Source: Methylobacterium terricola (GTDB lineage Bacteria > Pseudomonadota > Alphaproteobacteria > Rhizobiales > Beijerinckiaceae). Taken from it: a stretch of 64,000 nucleotides of DNA. The position numbers and the translations under genes were made by a program. The notes under the pieces were generated by a model, which saw only the letters and a list, made by a program, of their open reading frames with translations, did no database searches and was not told the origin of the DNA. Location: positions 1 to 64,000 of the forward strand of contig NZ_VDDA01000020.1 of NCBI RefSeq assembly GCF_006151805.1. The letters are read 5' to 3'. Below, piece by piece: positions 24,830 to 33,222 of this stretch; position 1 is the first letter of the stretch, and each line of letters starts with the position of its first letter.

Positions 24830-25692
24830 CGGCCCTGGCCAAGGTCCCCGGCGCGGTCTTGCGGCTGCGGCGCGGCCGGCGCCCCGGCAGCGCCGCGCTC
24901 CTCGTCGGCGGCGTCCTGACGGCGTGCCTCGTCGGCATCGCGCTCACCTCCCTGGTCTGGACCCCCGAGGACCCGGCCCGGATGCGCATCCTCCAGAAGC
25001 TCAGAGGACCCCTGGTCTCAGGCGCCCTCGGCACCGACCATCTCGGGCGCGACGTCGCCTCGATGCTGATGCGCGGCGCCTTCAACTCGCTCACCACCGC
25101 CTTCGCGGCGGTCGGGGTCGGGGTCGGGCTCGGCACGCTCGCCGGCGTCGCGGCGGCGGCGAATTCCAGGCTCGACGCGGTGCTGATGCGGGTCTGCGAT
25201 GCGCTGTTCGCCCTGCCGCCGATCCTGTCGGCGATCATGCTCGGCGCGCTGCTCGGCCCCGGGGCGCTGACCGCGATCATCGCCATCGGGGTGTTCATGA
25301 TCCCGGTCTTCGCCCGGGTCACCCGCGGCGCGGCGATGCAGATCTGGGCGCGCGAGTACATCATGGCCGCGCGCATGGCCGGCAAGGGCACGGCCCGGAT
25401 CACCGCGGAGCACGTGCTGCCCAACATTGCCGGGCAGATCATCGTGCAGGTGACGATCCAGCTCGCCATGGCGATCCTGACCGAGGCGGGCCTGAGCTTC
25501 CTCGGGCTCGGCCTGCCGCCGCCGGCCCCGACCTGGGGGCGGATGCTCGCCGAATCGCAGACCTACCTCACCCAGGCGCCCCATCTCGCGCTCGCCCCCG
25601 GCCTCGCCATCGCGGCCGCGGTGCTCGGCCTCAACCTCCTGGGCGACGGGCTCGCCGCCCGCCTCGATCCACGCCGCCGGCAGGCCTCCTGA
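24826..25692 (+). CDS. Peptide-type ABC transporter permease (DppC-like)
   Basis: A 288-residue permease. Conserved points are GTDHLGRDVASMLMRGAFNS near residue 65, typical of DppC/OppC, and the EAA loop EYIMAARMAGKGTARITAEH then VLPN near 185. The ATG at 24826 overlaps the previous stop (ATGA), and its own stop shares a base with the next start (TGATG), so the four genes are probably translationally coupled. Confidence 0.9.
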   Translation: MTALAKVPGAVLRLRRGRRPGSAALLVGGVLTACLVGIALTSLVWTPEDPARMRILQKLRGPLVSGALGTDHLGRDVASMLMRGAFNSLTTAFAAVGVGVGLGTLAGVAAAANSRLDAVLMRVCDALFALPPILSAIMLGALLGPGALTAIIAIGVFMIPVFARVTRGAAMQIWAREYIMAARMAGKGTARITAEHVLPNIAGQIIVQVTIQLAMAILTEAGLSFLGLGLPPPAPTWGRMLAESQTYLTQAPHLALAPGLAIAAAVLGLNLLGDGLAARLDPRRRQAS

Positions 25693-26519
25693 TGCTCGCG
25701 ATCCGCAACCTGTCCATCGCCTTCCCGGGCGCTGCCGGCCCGGTCCGCGTCGTCGATGACGTCTCGGTCGAGGTCGGCCGCGGCGAGAGCCTCGGCATCG
25801 TCGGCGAATCGGGCTCCGGCAAGTCGATGCTGTCGCTCGCCGCCATCGGGCTCCTGCCGCGCACCGCCCGCACCTCCGGCGAGATCCTGCTGGAGGGGCA
25901 GGACATCCTGAGGATGGGCGAGCGCGCGCTGTGCGGTCTGCGCGGACGGCGCATCGGCATGATCTTCCAGGAGCCGATGACGGCGCTCAACCCCGCCATG
26001 ACGGCGGGCCAGCAGATCGCGGAAGGCATCCGCCTGCACCGCAGGGTCGGCCGGGCCGAGGCGCGGGCCGAGGCCCTGCGCCTTCTCGACCGGGTGCGGA
26101 TCCCCGATCCGGCCCGGCGCATCGACAGCTACCCGCACGAGATGTCCGGCGGCCAGCGCCAGCGCGTCGGCATCGCGATCGCGCTGGCGCTCGAGCCCGA
26201 CCTGCTGATCGCCGACGAGCCGACCACGGCCCTCGACGTGACGGTGCAGAAGGAGATCCTCGACATCCTCGACGAGCTGGTGGCCGATCTCGGCCTGTCG
26301 CTGATCCTGATCAGCCACGACCTCGGGGTGATCGCCCGCAGCACCGACCGGACCCTGGTGCTATGCCGCGGCCGCGCCGTCGAGCAGGGGGCGACCGCCG
26401 CGGTCCTGCGCCACCCCACGGCGCAGTACACCCGCGACCTGATCGCGGCGCTGCCGCGCCGGGCTAGGGCCGGCCTCGGCGAGGGTCCGCCTCTCGCCGC
26501 GGGAGGAGGCGCCCGGTGA
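25692..26519 (+). CDS. Peptide-type ABC transporter ATP-binding protein (DppD-like)
   Basis: A 275-residue ABC ATPase. Walker A is GESGSGKS (K44), the Q-loop MIFQEPMTALNP, the signature MSGGQRQRVGIAIALA, Walker B LLIADEPTTALDVT, and the switch histidine is in LISHDLG. The 'EPMTALNP' form is typical of the DppD/OppD subfamily. It starts at the TGATG junction with the permease gene and ends overlapping the next start by four bases (GTGA). Confidence 0.92.
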   Translation: MLAIRNLSIAFPGAAGPVRVVDDVSVEVGRGESLGIVGESGSGKSMLSLAAIGLLPRTARTSGEILLEGQDILRMGERALCGLRGRRIGMIFQEPMTALNPAMTAGQQIAEGIRLHRRVGRAEARAEALRLLDRVRIPDPARRIDSYPHEMSGGQRQRVGIAIALALEPDLLIADEPTTALDVTVQKEILDILDELVADLGLSLILISHDLGVIARSTDRTLVLCRGRAVEQGATAAVLRHPTAQYTRDLIAALPRRARAGLGEGPPLAAGGGAR

Positions 26520-27361
26520 CCGCCCCGCTCCTGTCGATCGAGAACCTCACCCGCGACTACGCCCTGCGCGGGCGCGGCGGCGCGACGCGGACCCTGCGGG
26601 CGGTCGACGATGTCAGCCTCGCCGTCGAGGCCGGCAGCGTCTTCGCGGTGGTCGGGGAATCGGGCTGCGGCAAGTCCACTCTGGCCCGCATCGTCATGGC
26701 CCTCGACCGGCCGACGAGCGGCACCGTGCGCCTCGGCGGCGACGACCTGTTCGCGCTGTCGCCCACGGCCCTGGCGCGCAAGCGCCGCGACTTCCAGATG
26801 GTGTTCCAGGATCCCTACGGCTCGCTCAACCCGCGCCACTCGGTCGGCCGCATCGTCGCCGAGCCGCTGTGCCTCCTCGACGACGCGCCGCGGGGCCGCG
26901 ACCGCCAGGCCCTGATCGCCCGGGCGCTCGAGGAGGTCGGGCTGCCCGGCAGCGCCGCTGCCCGCTATCCGCACGAATTCTCCGGTGGCCAGCGCCAGCG
27001 CATCGCCATCGCCCGGGCTCTCATCACCCGCCCGAAGCTCGTCGTCGCCGACGAGGCGGTCTCGGCCCTCGACCTGTCGATCCAGGCCCAGATCCTGCGC
27101 CTGATCCTGGGCTTGCGCGACCGCCACGGCCTGACCGTGCTGTTCATCACTCACAATCTCGGCGTCGTCGACGAGATCGCCGACCGGGTCGGGGTGATGC
27201 AGGCCGGGCGCCTGGTCGAGACCGGGACGGTGCGCGAGGTCCTGGACCATCCGCGCGAGGATTACACGCGCAAGCTCCTCGCCGCCGAGCCGACCCTGGC
27301 GGTGCTGGCGCAGCGCGAGCGACGGGCGTGGCGGGCCGGACCCCTCGCGTCATGTGACTGA
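26516..27361 (+). CDS. Peptide-type ABC transporter ATP-binding protein (DppF-like)
   Basis: A 281-residue ABC ATPase of the DppF/OppF type. Walker A is GESGCGKST (K53), the Q-loop MVFQDPYGSLNPRHSV, the signature FSGGQRQRIAIARALI and Walker B LVVADEAVSALDLS. The expected Walker B DEPVSALD reads DEAVSALD, an Ala for Pro change that is tolerated in the family. The start is GTG at 26516, overlapping the preceding stop. It is the last gene of the operon; about 150 bases later a strong terminator at 27488-27515 could end the transcript. Confidence 0.92.
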   Translation: MTAPLLSIENLTRDYALRGRGGATRTLRAVDDVSLAVEAGSVFAVVGESGCGKSTLARIVMALDRPTSGTVRLGGDDLFALSPTALARKRRDFQMVFQDPYGSLNPRHSVGRIVAEPLCLLDDAPRGRDRQALIARALEEVGLPGSAAARYPHEFSGGQRQRIAIARALITRPKLVVADEAVSALDLSIQAQILRLILGLRDRHGLTVLFITHNLGVVDEIADRVGVMQAGRLVETGTVREVLDHPREDYTRKLLAAEPTLAVLAQRERRAWRAGPLASCD

Positions 27362-27411
27362 CGCATGGCGGCCCCGCCATCGACTCGCTTGCCTCCGGCG
27401 GCGCAAAATGT

Positions 27412-27515
27412 GAAAACGATTTCACGCACTGCGGCGATGGCGTCGCGGCGGTGCTGCCCTTCTTGGGCGTTTCCTCCCTAGACTTCGGGCCGCCTCGCAA
27501 GGGCGGCCTTTTTTT
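27412..27515 (+). ncRNA. Three-hairpin sRNA candidate, suhB/alpha-r14-like
   Basis: No ORF fits here, but the strand folds into three consecutive hairpins. Hairpin 1 (27426-27454) has GCACTGC pairing with GCGGTGC (one G-U) and an inner GCGA/TCGC stem. Hairpin 2 (27456-27468) is GCCC-TTCTT-GGGC. A single-stranded linker then carries TCCTCCC (27472-27478), an anti-Shine-Dalgarno sequence, and hairpin 3 with its T-tract (27488-27515) is an intrinsic terminator. Three stems, a CU-rich anti-SD linker and a 3' terminator match my memory of the rhizobial suhB/alpha-r14 sRNA family. The 5' end is a guess, since no clear promoter was identified. It could also be the 3' UTR of the importer operon. Confidence 0.5.
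27488..27515 (+). terminator. Strong intrinsic terminator
   Basis: GGCCGCC (27488-27494) and GGCGGCC (27502-27508) form a perfect 7-bp stem around a 7-base loop, followed by seven T residues (27509-27515). It would end the sRNA candidate and any read-through from the importer operon. Confidence 0.85.
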
Positions 27516-27529
27516 GTCTGCTGACAGGC

Positions 27530-27815
27530 CCCGAGGCGGAGGGCGACGGCGCGGCCGGCCCCGACCGGCACGGTCGTGTCGCCGGTGGCGGCACGCCGCA
27601 CCTCGGCGATCTGCGCCGCCTGGGCGAGGTCGATCCGCGGCATGACCACCACGATCTCCTCACCGCCGATCCGGCATGCCGTGTCGGCGTTGCGGGCCGC
27701 CGCCATGGCGATGTCGGCGACGTGCCGGAGCACCAAGGTCGCCGGCCGCGTGGCCGTCGGTGGCGGTGATCCGCCTGAAATGGTCGATGGCACGGTCGGC
27801 GACCGCGGCGTACCG
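27530..27815 (-). pseudogene. Frameshifted relic of a GGDEF (diguanylate cyclase) domain
   Basis: On the minus strand one frame reads AIDHFRRITATDGHAAGD (about 27791-27738), the N-terminal half of a GGDEF domain. It breaks at about 27737. The next frame continues as LVLRHVADIAMAAARNADTA, then CRIGGEEIVVVMP and ends near TVPVGAG. One extra base explains the shift. The active-site loop is GGEEI at 27656-27667. Only about 85 residues of the domain survive, with no start, no sensor part and no proper end. It lies between the sRNA terminator and mmsA, and its 5' side runs into the mmsA 3' end. It is not functional as a cyclase. Confidence 0.75.
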
Positions 27816-27883
27816 GCCTCCCGGGCGCCGGGCGGAGGGAAGAGGCCCGCCCGGCGGTGTCGTGTCGCGGATCCTGCGGACCG

Positions 27884-29380
27884 TCAGCGCATGGTCGGCA
27901 TCACGAACTCGGCGCCGGCACGGATGCCGGTCGGCCAGCGGGTCGTGATCGTCTTGAGCCGGGTGTAGAACCGCACGCCCTCAGGCCCGTGCATGTGGTG
28001 GTCGCCGAACAGCGACGCCTTCCAGCCGCCGAACGAGTGGAACGCCATCGGCACCGGGATCGGCACGTTGATCCCCACCATCCCGACCTGGATCTGGTGC
28101 GCGAATTCCCGCGCCGCGTCGCCGTCCCGGGTGAAGATCGCCGTGCCGTTGCCGAACTCGTGCTCGTTGATCATCCGCGCGGCGGTCGCGTAGTCCGGCG
28201 CGCGCGCCACCGCCAGCACCGGGCCGAAGATCTCCTCCTTGTAGATCGTCATCTCGGGCGTCACCCGGTCGAACAGCGTGCCGCCGACGAAGTAGCCGTT
28301 CTCGTAGCCCTGCAGGCTCAAGCCCCGGCCGTCGACTACCAGCTCGGCGCCTTCGGCCACGCCGCGGTCGATGTAGCCCTTCACCTTGTCGCGGTGCTGC
28401 GCGGTCACCAGCGGGCCCATCTCGGCCTCGGGGTCGGTGCCGGGCCCGACCTTCAGCGCGCGGACCTTCGGCACCAGCTTCTCCATCAGCCGGTCTGCGG
28501 TCTCCTCGCCGATCGGCACCGCCACCGAGATCGCCATGCAGCGCTCGCCCGCCGAGCCGTAGGCCGCGCCCATCAGGGCGTCGACCGCCTGGTCCATGTC
28601 GGCGTCGGGCATCACCACCATGTGGTTCTTGGCCCCGCCGAGGCATTGCGCCCGCTTCCCCGTGCGCGCCGCGGTCTCGTAGATGTACTTCGCGATCGGG
28701 GTCGAGCCGACGAAGGACACGGCCTGGATGTCGGGGTGGTACAGGAGGGCGTCGACCGCCTCCTTGTCGCCCTGCACCACCGAGAACACGCCGTCGGGGA
28801 GCCCTGCCTCCTTCAGCCACTCGGCCATGACCAGGGCGGCGGAGGGATCGCGCTCGGAGGGCTTGAGCACGAAGCAGTTGCCGCAGGCCAGCGCGACGGG
28901 GAACATCCACATCGGCACCATGGCGGGGAAGTTGAACGGCGTGATGCCGGCGACGACGCCGAGGGGCTGGCGCAGGGAGTGGCTGTCGACGCGGGTGCCG
29001 ACATTCTCGGTGATCTCGCCCTTGAGGAGCTGGGGCGCGCCGGTGGCGAACTCGACCACCTCCATGCCGCGCTGGATCTCGCCCTTGGCGTCGGACAGCA
29101 CCTTGCCGTGCTCGGCGGTGATCACCGCGGCGAGGGTGTCGATGCGCTCTTCAAGCAGGTGCAGGAACTTGTTGAGGATGCGGGCCCGGCGGAGCGGCGG
29201 CGTGGCGGCCCAGGCCGGGAAGGCGGCGCGGGCGGCCGCCACCGCGGCCCCGACCTCGTCGGCGCTCGCCAGCGCGACATGGCCCGACGGCTCGCCGGTG
29301 GCTGGGTTGAAGACCGGCGCGGTGCGGCCCGAACGGCCGGGGGTCTGGCTGCCGCCGACGAAGTGTCCGATGGTGTTCAT
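27884..29380 (-). CDS. mmsA: CoA-acylating methylmalonate/malonate-semialdehyde dehydrogenase
   Basis: A 498-residue aldehyde dehydrogenase superfamily enzyme. The catalytic Cys is C281 in GSAGERCMAIS, and the general-base position reads CLGGAKNH instead of the usual ELGG, a hallmark of the CoA-dependent MmsA/IolA group. The reaction turns (methyl)malonate semialdehyde, CoA and NAD+ into propionyl- or acetyl-CoA, CO2 and NADH. The next gene in the same direction is a beta-alanine-type transaminase, which would supply malonate semialdehyde. A 253-base gap filled by a long palindrome separates them. The length is normal for the family. Confidence 0.92.
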   Translation of the reverse strand: MNTIGHFVGGSQTPGRSGRTAPVFNPATGEPSGHVALASADEVGAAVAAARAAFPAWAATPPLRRARILNKFLHLLEERIDTLAAVITAEHGKVLSDAKGEIQRGMEVVEFATGAPQLLKGEITENVGTRVDSHSLRQPLGVVAGITPFNFPAMVPMWMFPVALACGNCFVLKPSERDPSAALVMAEWLKEAGLPDGVFSVVQGDKEAVDALLYHPDIQAVSFVGSTPIAKYIYETAARTGKRAQCLGGAKNHMVVMPDADMDQAVDALMGAAYGSAGERCMAISVAVPIGEETADRLMEKLVPKVRALKVGPGTDPEAEMGPLVTAQHRDKVKGYIDRGVAEGAELVVDGRGLSLQGYENGYFVGGTLFDRVTPEMTIYKEEIFGPVLAVARAPDYATAARMINEHEFGNGTAIFTRDGDAAREFAHQIQVGMVGINVPIPVPMAFHSFGGWKASLFGDHHMHGPEGVRFYTRLKTITTRWPTGIRAGAEFVMPTMR

Positions 29381-29458
29381 GAGCAGAATCGAATCCGGTG
29401 ATGAAACGGGTGATCCACGGCTCGCATGTCGAGCTGCGTTTGGCGGGTCAATCTCCGC

Positions 29459-29601
29459 GTCATCCCGGGGCTCGCCGCAGGCGGGAACCCGGGATCCATG
29501 ACCGCTGACGCTTGAGGATGGAGCGGCGCGCGATCCGCTTCATCGTCCACCGCCAGCGGTCCTGGATCCCGGGTTCCGCTGTCGCGGCCCCGGGGATGAC
29601 G
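29459..29601. repeat. Long palindrome, family D, between mmsA and the aminotransferase gene
   Basis: The left arm (29459-29508) begins CGTCATCCCGGGGC and continues GAACCCGGGATCCATGACCG. The right arm (29554-29601) is its near reverse complement, GGTCCTGGATCCCGGGTTCC and ending GGCCCCGGGGATGACG. The two arms are about 48 bases each around a 45-base centre. The outermost arm sequence resembles the shorter hairpin at 2372-2415. It sits inside the probable two-gene operon. Confidence 0.8.
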
Positions 29602-29633
29602 AGGGGGGTGTCGACGTCCGGCAGGGAAGATCC

Positions 29634-30965
29634 CTACGCCGCCCGGCGCAGCGCCTCGCCCAGCATCGAGGCCATCGTGTCGATGTGCTCGGGTTCGGCG
29701 ATCAGCGGCGGCGACAGGGCGATGATGTCGCCGGTGACGCGGATCAGCAGGCCCTTCTCGAAGCAATCGGTGAAGACGTCGTAGGCCCGCGCCCCCGGCG
29801 CGCCCGCCCGGGGCTCCAGCTCGATGCCGGCGATGAGGCCGATGGTGCGGATGTCGATCACGTGCGGGCAGTCGCGCAGGGCATGCATCGCCTGGTGCCA
29901 CTGCGCCTGGACCTGCGTCGTGCGGGTGAGCAGGTCCTCTTCCGCGTAGATCTCCAGGGTGGCGAGGCCGGCCGCGCAGGCGACCGGGTGCCCCGAATAG
30001 GTGTAGCCGTGGAACAGCTCGATCGCGCCCTCGGGCCCGTGCATCAGCGCGTCGTGGACGGCCCGGGTGGCGAAGACCGCGCCCATCGGGATCGTGCCGT
30101 TGGTGAGGCCCTTGGCGGTGGTGATGAGATCGGGCGTCACGCCGAAATAGTCGGTGGCGAAGGGCGCGCCGAGGCGGCCGAACCCGGTGATGACCTCGTC
30201 GAAGATCAAGAGGATGCCGTGCTTCGTCGCGATCTCGCGCAGGCGCTCGAGGTAGCCCTTCGGCGGCACCAGCACGCCGGTCGAGCCCGCCACCGGCTCG
30301 ACGATCACCGCGGCGATCGTCTCGGCGCCGTGGAGCGCCACCAGCCGCTCCAGATCGTCGGCGAGGTCGGCGCCGTGCTCGGGCTGGCCCTGCACGAAGG
30401 CGTTGCGGGCGAGGTCGTGGGTGTGGCGCAGGTGGTCGACGCCCGGCAGCAGCGGGAACATCCGGCGGTTGTTGACGAGGCCGCCGACCGAGATGCCGCC
30501 GAAGCCGACGCCGTGATAGCCGCGCTCGCGCCCGATCACCCGGGTCCGCGTGCCCTGGCCGATGGCGCGCTGGTAGGCCAGCGCGATCTTGAGCGCCGTA
30601 TCGACCGATTCCGAGCCCGAGCCGGTGAAGAACACCCGGTCGAGGGCACCGCCCGGCGCGATGGCGGCGAGGCGCTCGGCGAATTCGAAGGCGATCGGGT
30701 GGCCCATCTGGAACGAGGGCGCGTAATCGAGGGTCGAGAGCTGGCGCTCGACGGCCTCGGCGATGCGGCGGCGGCCGTGGCCGGCATTGACGCACCACAG
30801 GCCGGCGGTGCCGTCGAGGACCTCGCGCCCGTCGTCGGTGGTGTAGTGCATGCCCTCGGCCGCGACGAGCAGGCGCGGCGCGGCCTTGAACTGGCGGTTG
30901 GCCGTGAACGGCATCCAGTAGGCGTCGAGGCTCGGACGGTTGAGGCGCGGCGGATGGGCGTTCAT
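29634..30965 (-). CDS. Class III aminotransferase, beta-alanine/omega-amino acid:pyruvate type
   Basis: A 443-residue PLP enzyme of the class III (omega) aminotransferase group. The PLP lysine is K285 in ITTAKGLTNG, with the ring-binding D256 in LLIFDEVITGFGR. The pattern YWMPFTANRQFK and the LWCVNAGHGR segment are typical of beta-alanine:pyruvate transaminases. The expected reaction turns beta-alanine and pyruvate into malonate semialdehyde and alanine, feeding MmsA downstream. I chose the ATG at 30963-30965 by comparison with family starts; the frame continues 20 codons upstream. The gene is divergent from the cupin-HTH regulator at 31118. Other omega-amino acids or amines are possible substrates. 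Confidence 0.85.
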   Translation of the reverse strand: MNAHPPRLNRPSLDAYWMPFTANRQFKAAPRLLVAAEGMHYTTDDGREVLDGTAGLWCVNAGHGRRRIAEAVERQLSTLDYAPSFQMGHPIAFEFAERLAAIAPGGALDRVFFTGSGSESVDTALKIALAYQRAIGQGTRTRVIGRERGYHGVGFGGISVGGLVNNRRMFPLLPGVDHLRHTHDLARNAFVQGQPEHGADLADDLERLVALHGAETIAAVIVEPVAGSTGVLVPPKGYLERLREIATKHGILLIFDEVITGFGRLGAPFATDYFGVTPDLITTAKGLTNGTIPMGAVFATRAVHDALMHGPEGAIELFHGYTYSGHPVACAAGLATLEIYAEEDLLTRTTQVQAQWHQAMHALRDCPHVIDIRTIGLIAGIELEPRAGAPGARAYDVFTDCFEKGLLIRVTGDIIALSPPLIAEPEHIDTMASMLGEALRRAA

Positions 30966-31117
30966 GGCGGTCTCTTTCTGAGGCACGGTCGCCGCCAGAC
31001 AAGACCGTTCCGGCACTGGCAACAAGTCCTTTTCTGCCCCGCCGTAACCCTTTGCCGCTGCACGGGGCCGCGATAGAGTGTTGCCCGATCCGCAACAGCC
31101 TCAACAGGGGAGCCGGC

Positions 31118-31669
31118 GTGACCAACGACGAGGTGGGGGCGCGCCTGCGCCACGTGCGCCTGCTGCACGGCCTGTCGCAGCGGGCGCTGGCCAAGCGCGC
31201 GGGCGTGGTGAACTCGACCATCTCGCTGATCGAATCGGGCCACACCAACCCGTCGGTCGGCGCCCTCAAGCGCATCCTCGACGCGGTGCCGATCGGGCTC
31301 GCCGAGTTCTTCTCGCTGACGCCGGAGCGGAGCGAGAAGGCATTCTACGCCGGCGAGGAACTGGTCGAGATCGGCAAGGGCCGGATCTCCTACCGCCAGG
31401 TCGGCGACAACCTGTTCGGCCGCGCCCTGCAACTGCTCAAGGAGCGCTACGAGCCGGGTGCCGATACCGGCCGCGTGCCCCTGGTCCATGACGGGGAGGA
31501 AGGCGGGATCGTGCTCTCGGGGCGGCTCGAAGTGATGGTGGACGACGAGCGGCGGGTGCTCGGGCCCGGCGACGCCTATTACTTCTCCAGCCGCCGGCCG
31601 CATCGCTTCCGCTGCGTCGGGCCGCATCCGTGCGAGGTGGTGAGTGCCTGCACCCCGCCGACCTTCTGA
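31118..31669 (+). CDS. XRE-family regulator with C-terminal cupin domain
   Basis: A 183-residue protein. The N-terminal helix-turn-helix occupies residues about 8-62 (RLRHVRLLHGLSQRALAKRA then GVVNSTISLIESGHTNPSV). A C-terminal cupin (about 110-180) includes GGIVLSGRLEVMV and the His-containing end PHRFRCVGPHPCEVV. This layout is that of PuuR-like regulators of polyamine and amino acid catabolism. The start is GTG at 31118 after AGGGGAGC. It is divergent from the aminotransferase gene and probably controls the aminotransferase-mmsA pair. Confidence 0.82.
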   Translation: MTNDEVGARLRHVRLLHGLSQRALAKRAGVVNSTISLIESGHTNPSVGALKRILDAVPIGLAEFFSLTPERSEKAFYAGEELVEIGKGRISYRQVGDNLFGRALQLLKERYEPGADTGRVPLVHDGEEGGIVLSGRLEVMVDDERRVLGPGDAYYFSSRRPHRFRCVGPHPCEVVSACTPPTF

Positions 31670-31687
31670 CGGCCTTGCCAAGCAGCG

Positions 31688-31699
31688 ATCGTATACAAT
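31688..31699. promoter_or_regulatory. GntR/FCD-type operator in front of its own regulator gene
   Basis: ATCGTATACAAT is a near-perfect 12-base dyad (consensus ATTGTATACAAT, one mismatch) and lies 33 bases before the GntR gene start. Sites of this kind are typical of FCD-type GntR proteins. A second copy lies upstream of the importer operon at 33223-33234, so the regulator probably controls itself and that operon. Confidence 0.6.
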
Positions 31700-31731
31700 A
31701 TGCGTTTGAGAGAAGCGGTGGAGTCGAGAGC

Positions 31732-32433
31732 ATGGCCGTGACGGCACGCGCGGGCGGAGCCCGATCCGTTCCTGGAAGCCTCGGCCATCGCACCGTCTCG
31801 GCGGCCGTGGCCGAGGCCCTGCGCGAGCGCATCCTCTCGGGCGCCCTCGCGCCCGGCTTCCAGCTGCGCCAGGACGCGCTGGCGGAGGAGTTCGGCATCA
31901 GCCGGATCCCGATCCGGGAGGCCCTGCTTCAGCTGGAGGCCGGCGGCCTCGTCAAGATCGTGCCGCATCGCGGCGCCGTGGTCTCGGGGCTCTCGGTCGA
32001 GGAGATCGAGGACGTGTTCCAGCTTCGCGTCTCGCTGGAGCCGCAATTGCTGATCCTTTCGGCCCGCCACCTCACGCCGGAGGACTTTTCGGAGCTGCGC
32101 TCCCTGCGCGACGAGTACAGCGCCGCGCTCAAGGCCGGCCAGGTCGAGAACTGGGGCGAGCTGAACCGGCGCTTCCATCTCGGCCTCCTGCGCCATGCCG
32201 GCCGGCCGCGCTCGCTGTCGATCATCGCCGGCCTGCTCCAGGATTGCGACCGCCCGACCCGGCTGCAACTCTCCGTCACCGGCGACGTCGCCCGCGCCGA
32301 CATGGAGCACACCACGATCCTCGATCTGTGCGAGGCGGGGGAGGTCGTGGCGGCGGCGAATCTCCTGCGGATCCATGTCGAGCATGCCGGGCGCTCGCTG
32401 GTGGAGATCTATCGCAAGTCGGCGGAGCCATGA
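31732..32433 (+). CDS. GntR-family regulator, FCD effector domain
   Basis: A 233-residue protein. The winged HTH occupies about residues 20-85, with ALRERILSGALAPGFQLRQD and EFGISRIPIREALLQLEAGG. The all-helical FCD domain follows (95-225), with metal-binding-type residues in LRDEYSAALKAGQ, LNRRFHLGLLRH and HTTILDLCEAGE. The FCD domain normally binds an organic acid or amino acid. I chose the ATG at 31732 after GGAGTCGAGAG. It is followed by a hydrolase gene and then the ABC importer operon. The two ATTGTATACAAT-like sites suggest it controls both transcripts. Confidence 0.87.
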   Translation: MAVTARAGGARSVPGSLGHRTVSAAVAEALRERILSGALAPGFQLRQDALAEEFGISRIPIREALLQLEAGGLVKIVPHRGAVVSGLSVEEIEDVFQLRVSLEPQLLILSARHLTPEDFSELRSLRDEYSAALKAGQVENWGELNRRFHLGLLRHAGRPRSLSIIAGLLQDCDRPTRLQLSVTGDVARADMEHTTILDLCEAGEVVAAANLLRIHVEHAGRSLVEIYRKSAEP

Positions 32434-32513
32434 CGTAAGGTCGGGCGCCCGGAGATCTGGCCCGCTCTCACCCCGCGCCGGCCCTCCGGGACCGGAAGCA
32501 TGGATGGGTCTGG

Positions 32514-33113
32514 ATGCTCAAGACGCTGTTTCTCCCTGGTGCCGGCGGCAGCGCCTCCTTCTGGAAACCCGTTGCCGTCCATGCAGGCCTCGACGGCGTG
32601 TTCGTCTCGTGGCCGGGCCTCGGTGACGAGCCGCCCGATCCGGCAGTGGGTTGCATCGACGATCTCGTCTCCCTGGCCGCAAGGCAGATCCGCGAGCCGA
32701 CAGCGCTGATCGCTCAATCGATGGGCGGCTACGTCGCGATCAAGCTGGCGCTGGCCTTTCCGACGCTGGTCAAGAGCCTCGTCTTGGCCGTGACGTCGGG
32801 CGGCGTGCCAGTGGCGGATCTGGGCGGATGCGACTGGCGCTCCGACTACGCCTCGGCCTTCCCGAACGCCGCCCGGTGGATCGCCGATCCCGTCGAAGAC
32901 CTGTCGGCGCAGATCCCATCCATCGATGCGCCGGCGCTGTTACTGTGGGGAGACGCTGATCCGATCAGCCCGGTGGCGGTTGGGCAGCGGCTGGCCTCCC
33001 TGCTTCCGCAAGCCCGCCTTCGCGTCATCCCCGGGGCGGACCACGATCTCGCCCGAACCCACGCGGAGATCGTCGCCGCCGAGATCCGGCATCATCTGAC
33101 GACGATGCCGTAA
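32514..33113 (+). CDS. Small alpha/beta hydrolase
   Basis: A 199-residue alpha/beta-hydrolase fold enzyme. The nucleophile is S69 in LIAQSMGGY, the acid is in LWGDADPISP (about 145) and the base His is in GADHDLART (about 178). The HG-type oxyanion motif near the start reads LPGAGGSASFW. There is no signal peptide. It is shorter than most family members and lacks a cap domain. It lies between the GntR gene and the importer operon, 80 bases after the former. A part in the catabolic pathway is possible, but its substrate is unknown. Confidence 0.75.
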   Translation: MLKTLFLPGAGGSASFWKPVAVHAGLDGVFVSWPGLGDEPPDPAVGCIDDLVSLAARQIREPTALIAQSMGGYVAIKLALAFPTLVKSLVLAVTSGGVPVADLGGCDWRSDYASAFPNAARWIADPVEDLSAQIPSIDAPALLLWGDADPISPVAVGQRLASLLPQARLRVIPGADHDLARTHAEIVAAEIRHHLTTMP

Positions 33114-33222
33114 GGGGCGCCACGACGGCTCCAGGGCTCAAGGTCCGCTTCCGCACCCGCCTCGCCGAGCCGTCCGCCCGCCGAGGCAGATCGCTTTGCG
33201 AGCCCGCTTGACTGCATCGCAT

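Noticed and set aside
27422..27793. Minus-strand ORF of 123 codons taken as an intact gene
   Set aside because: It holds only the second half of a GGDEF domain and starts in unrelated sequence; the first half lies in another frame, so it is a pseudogene.
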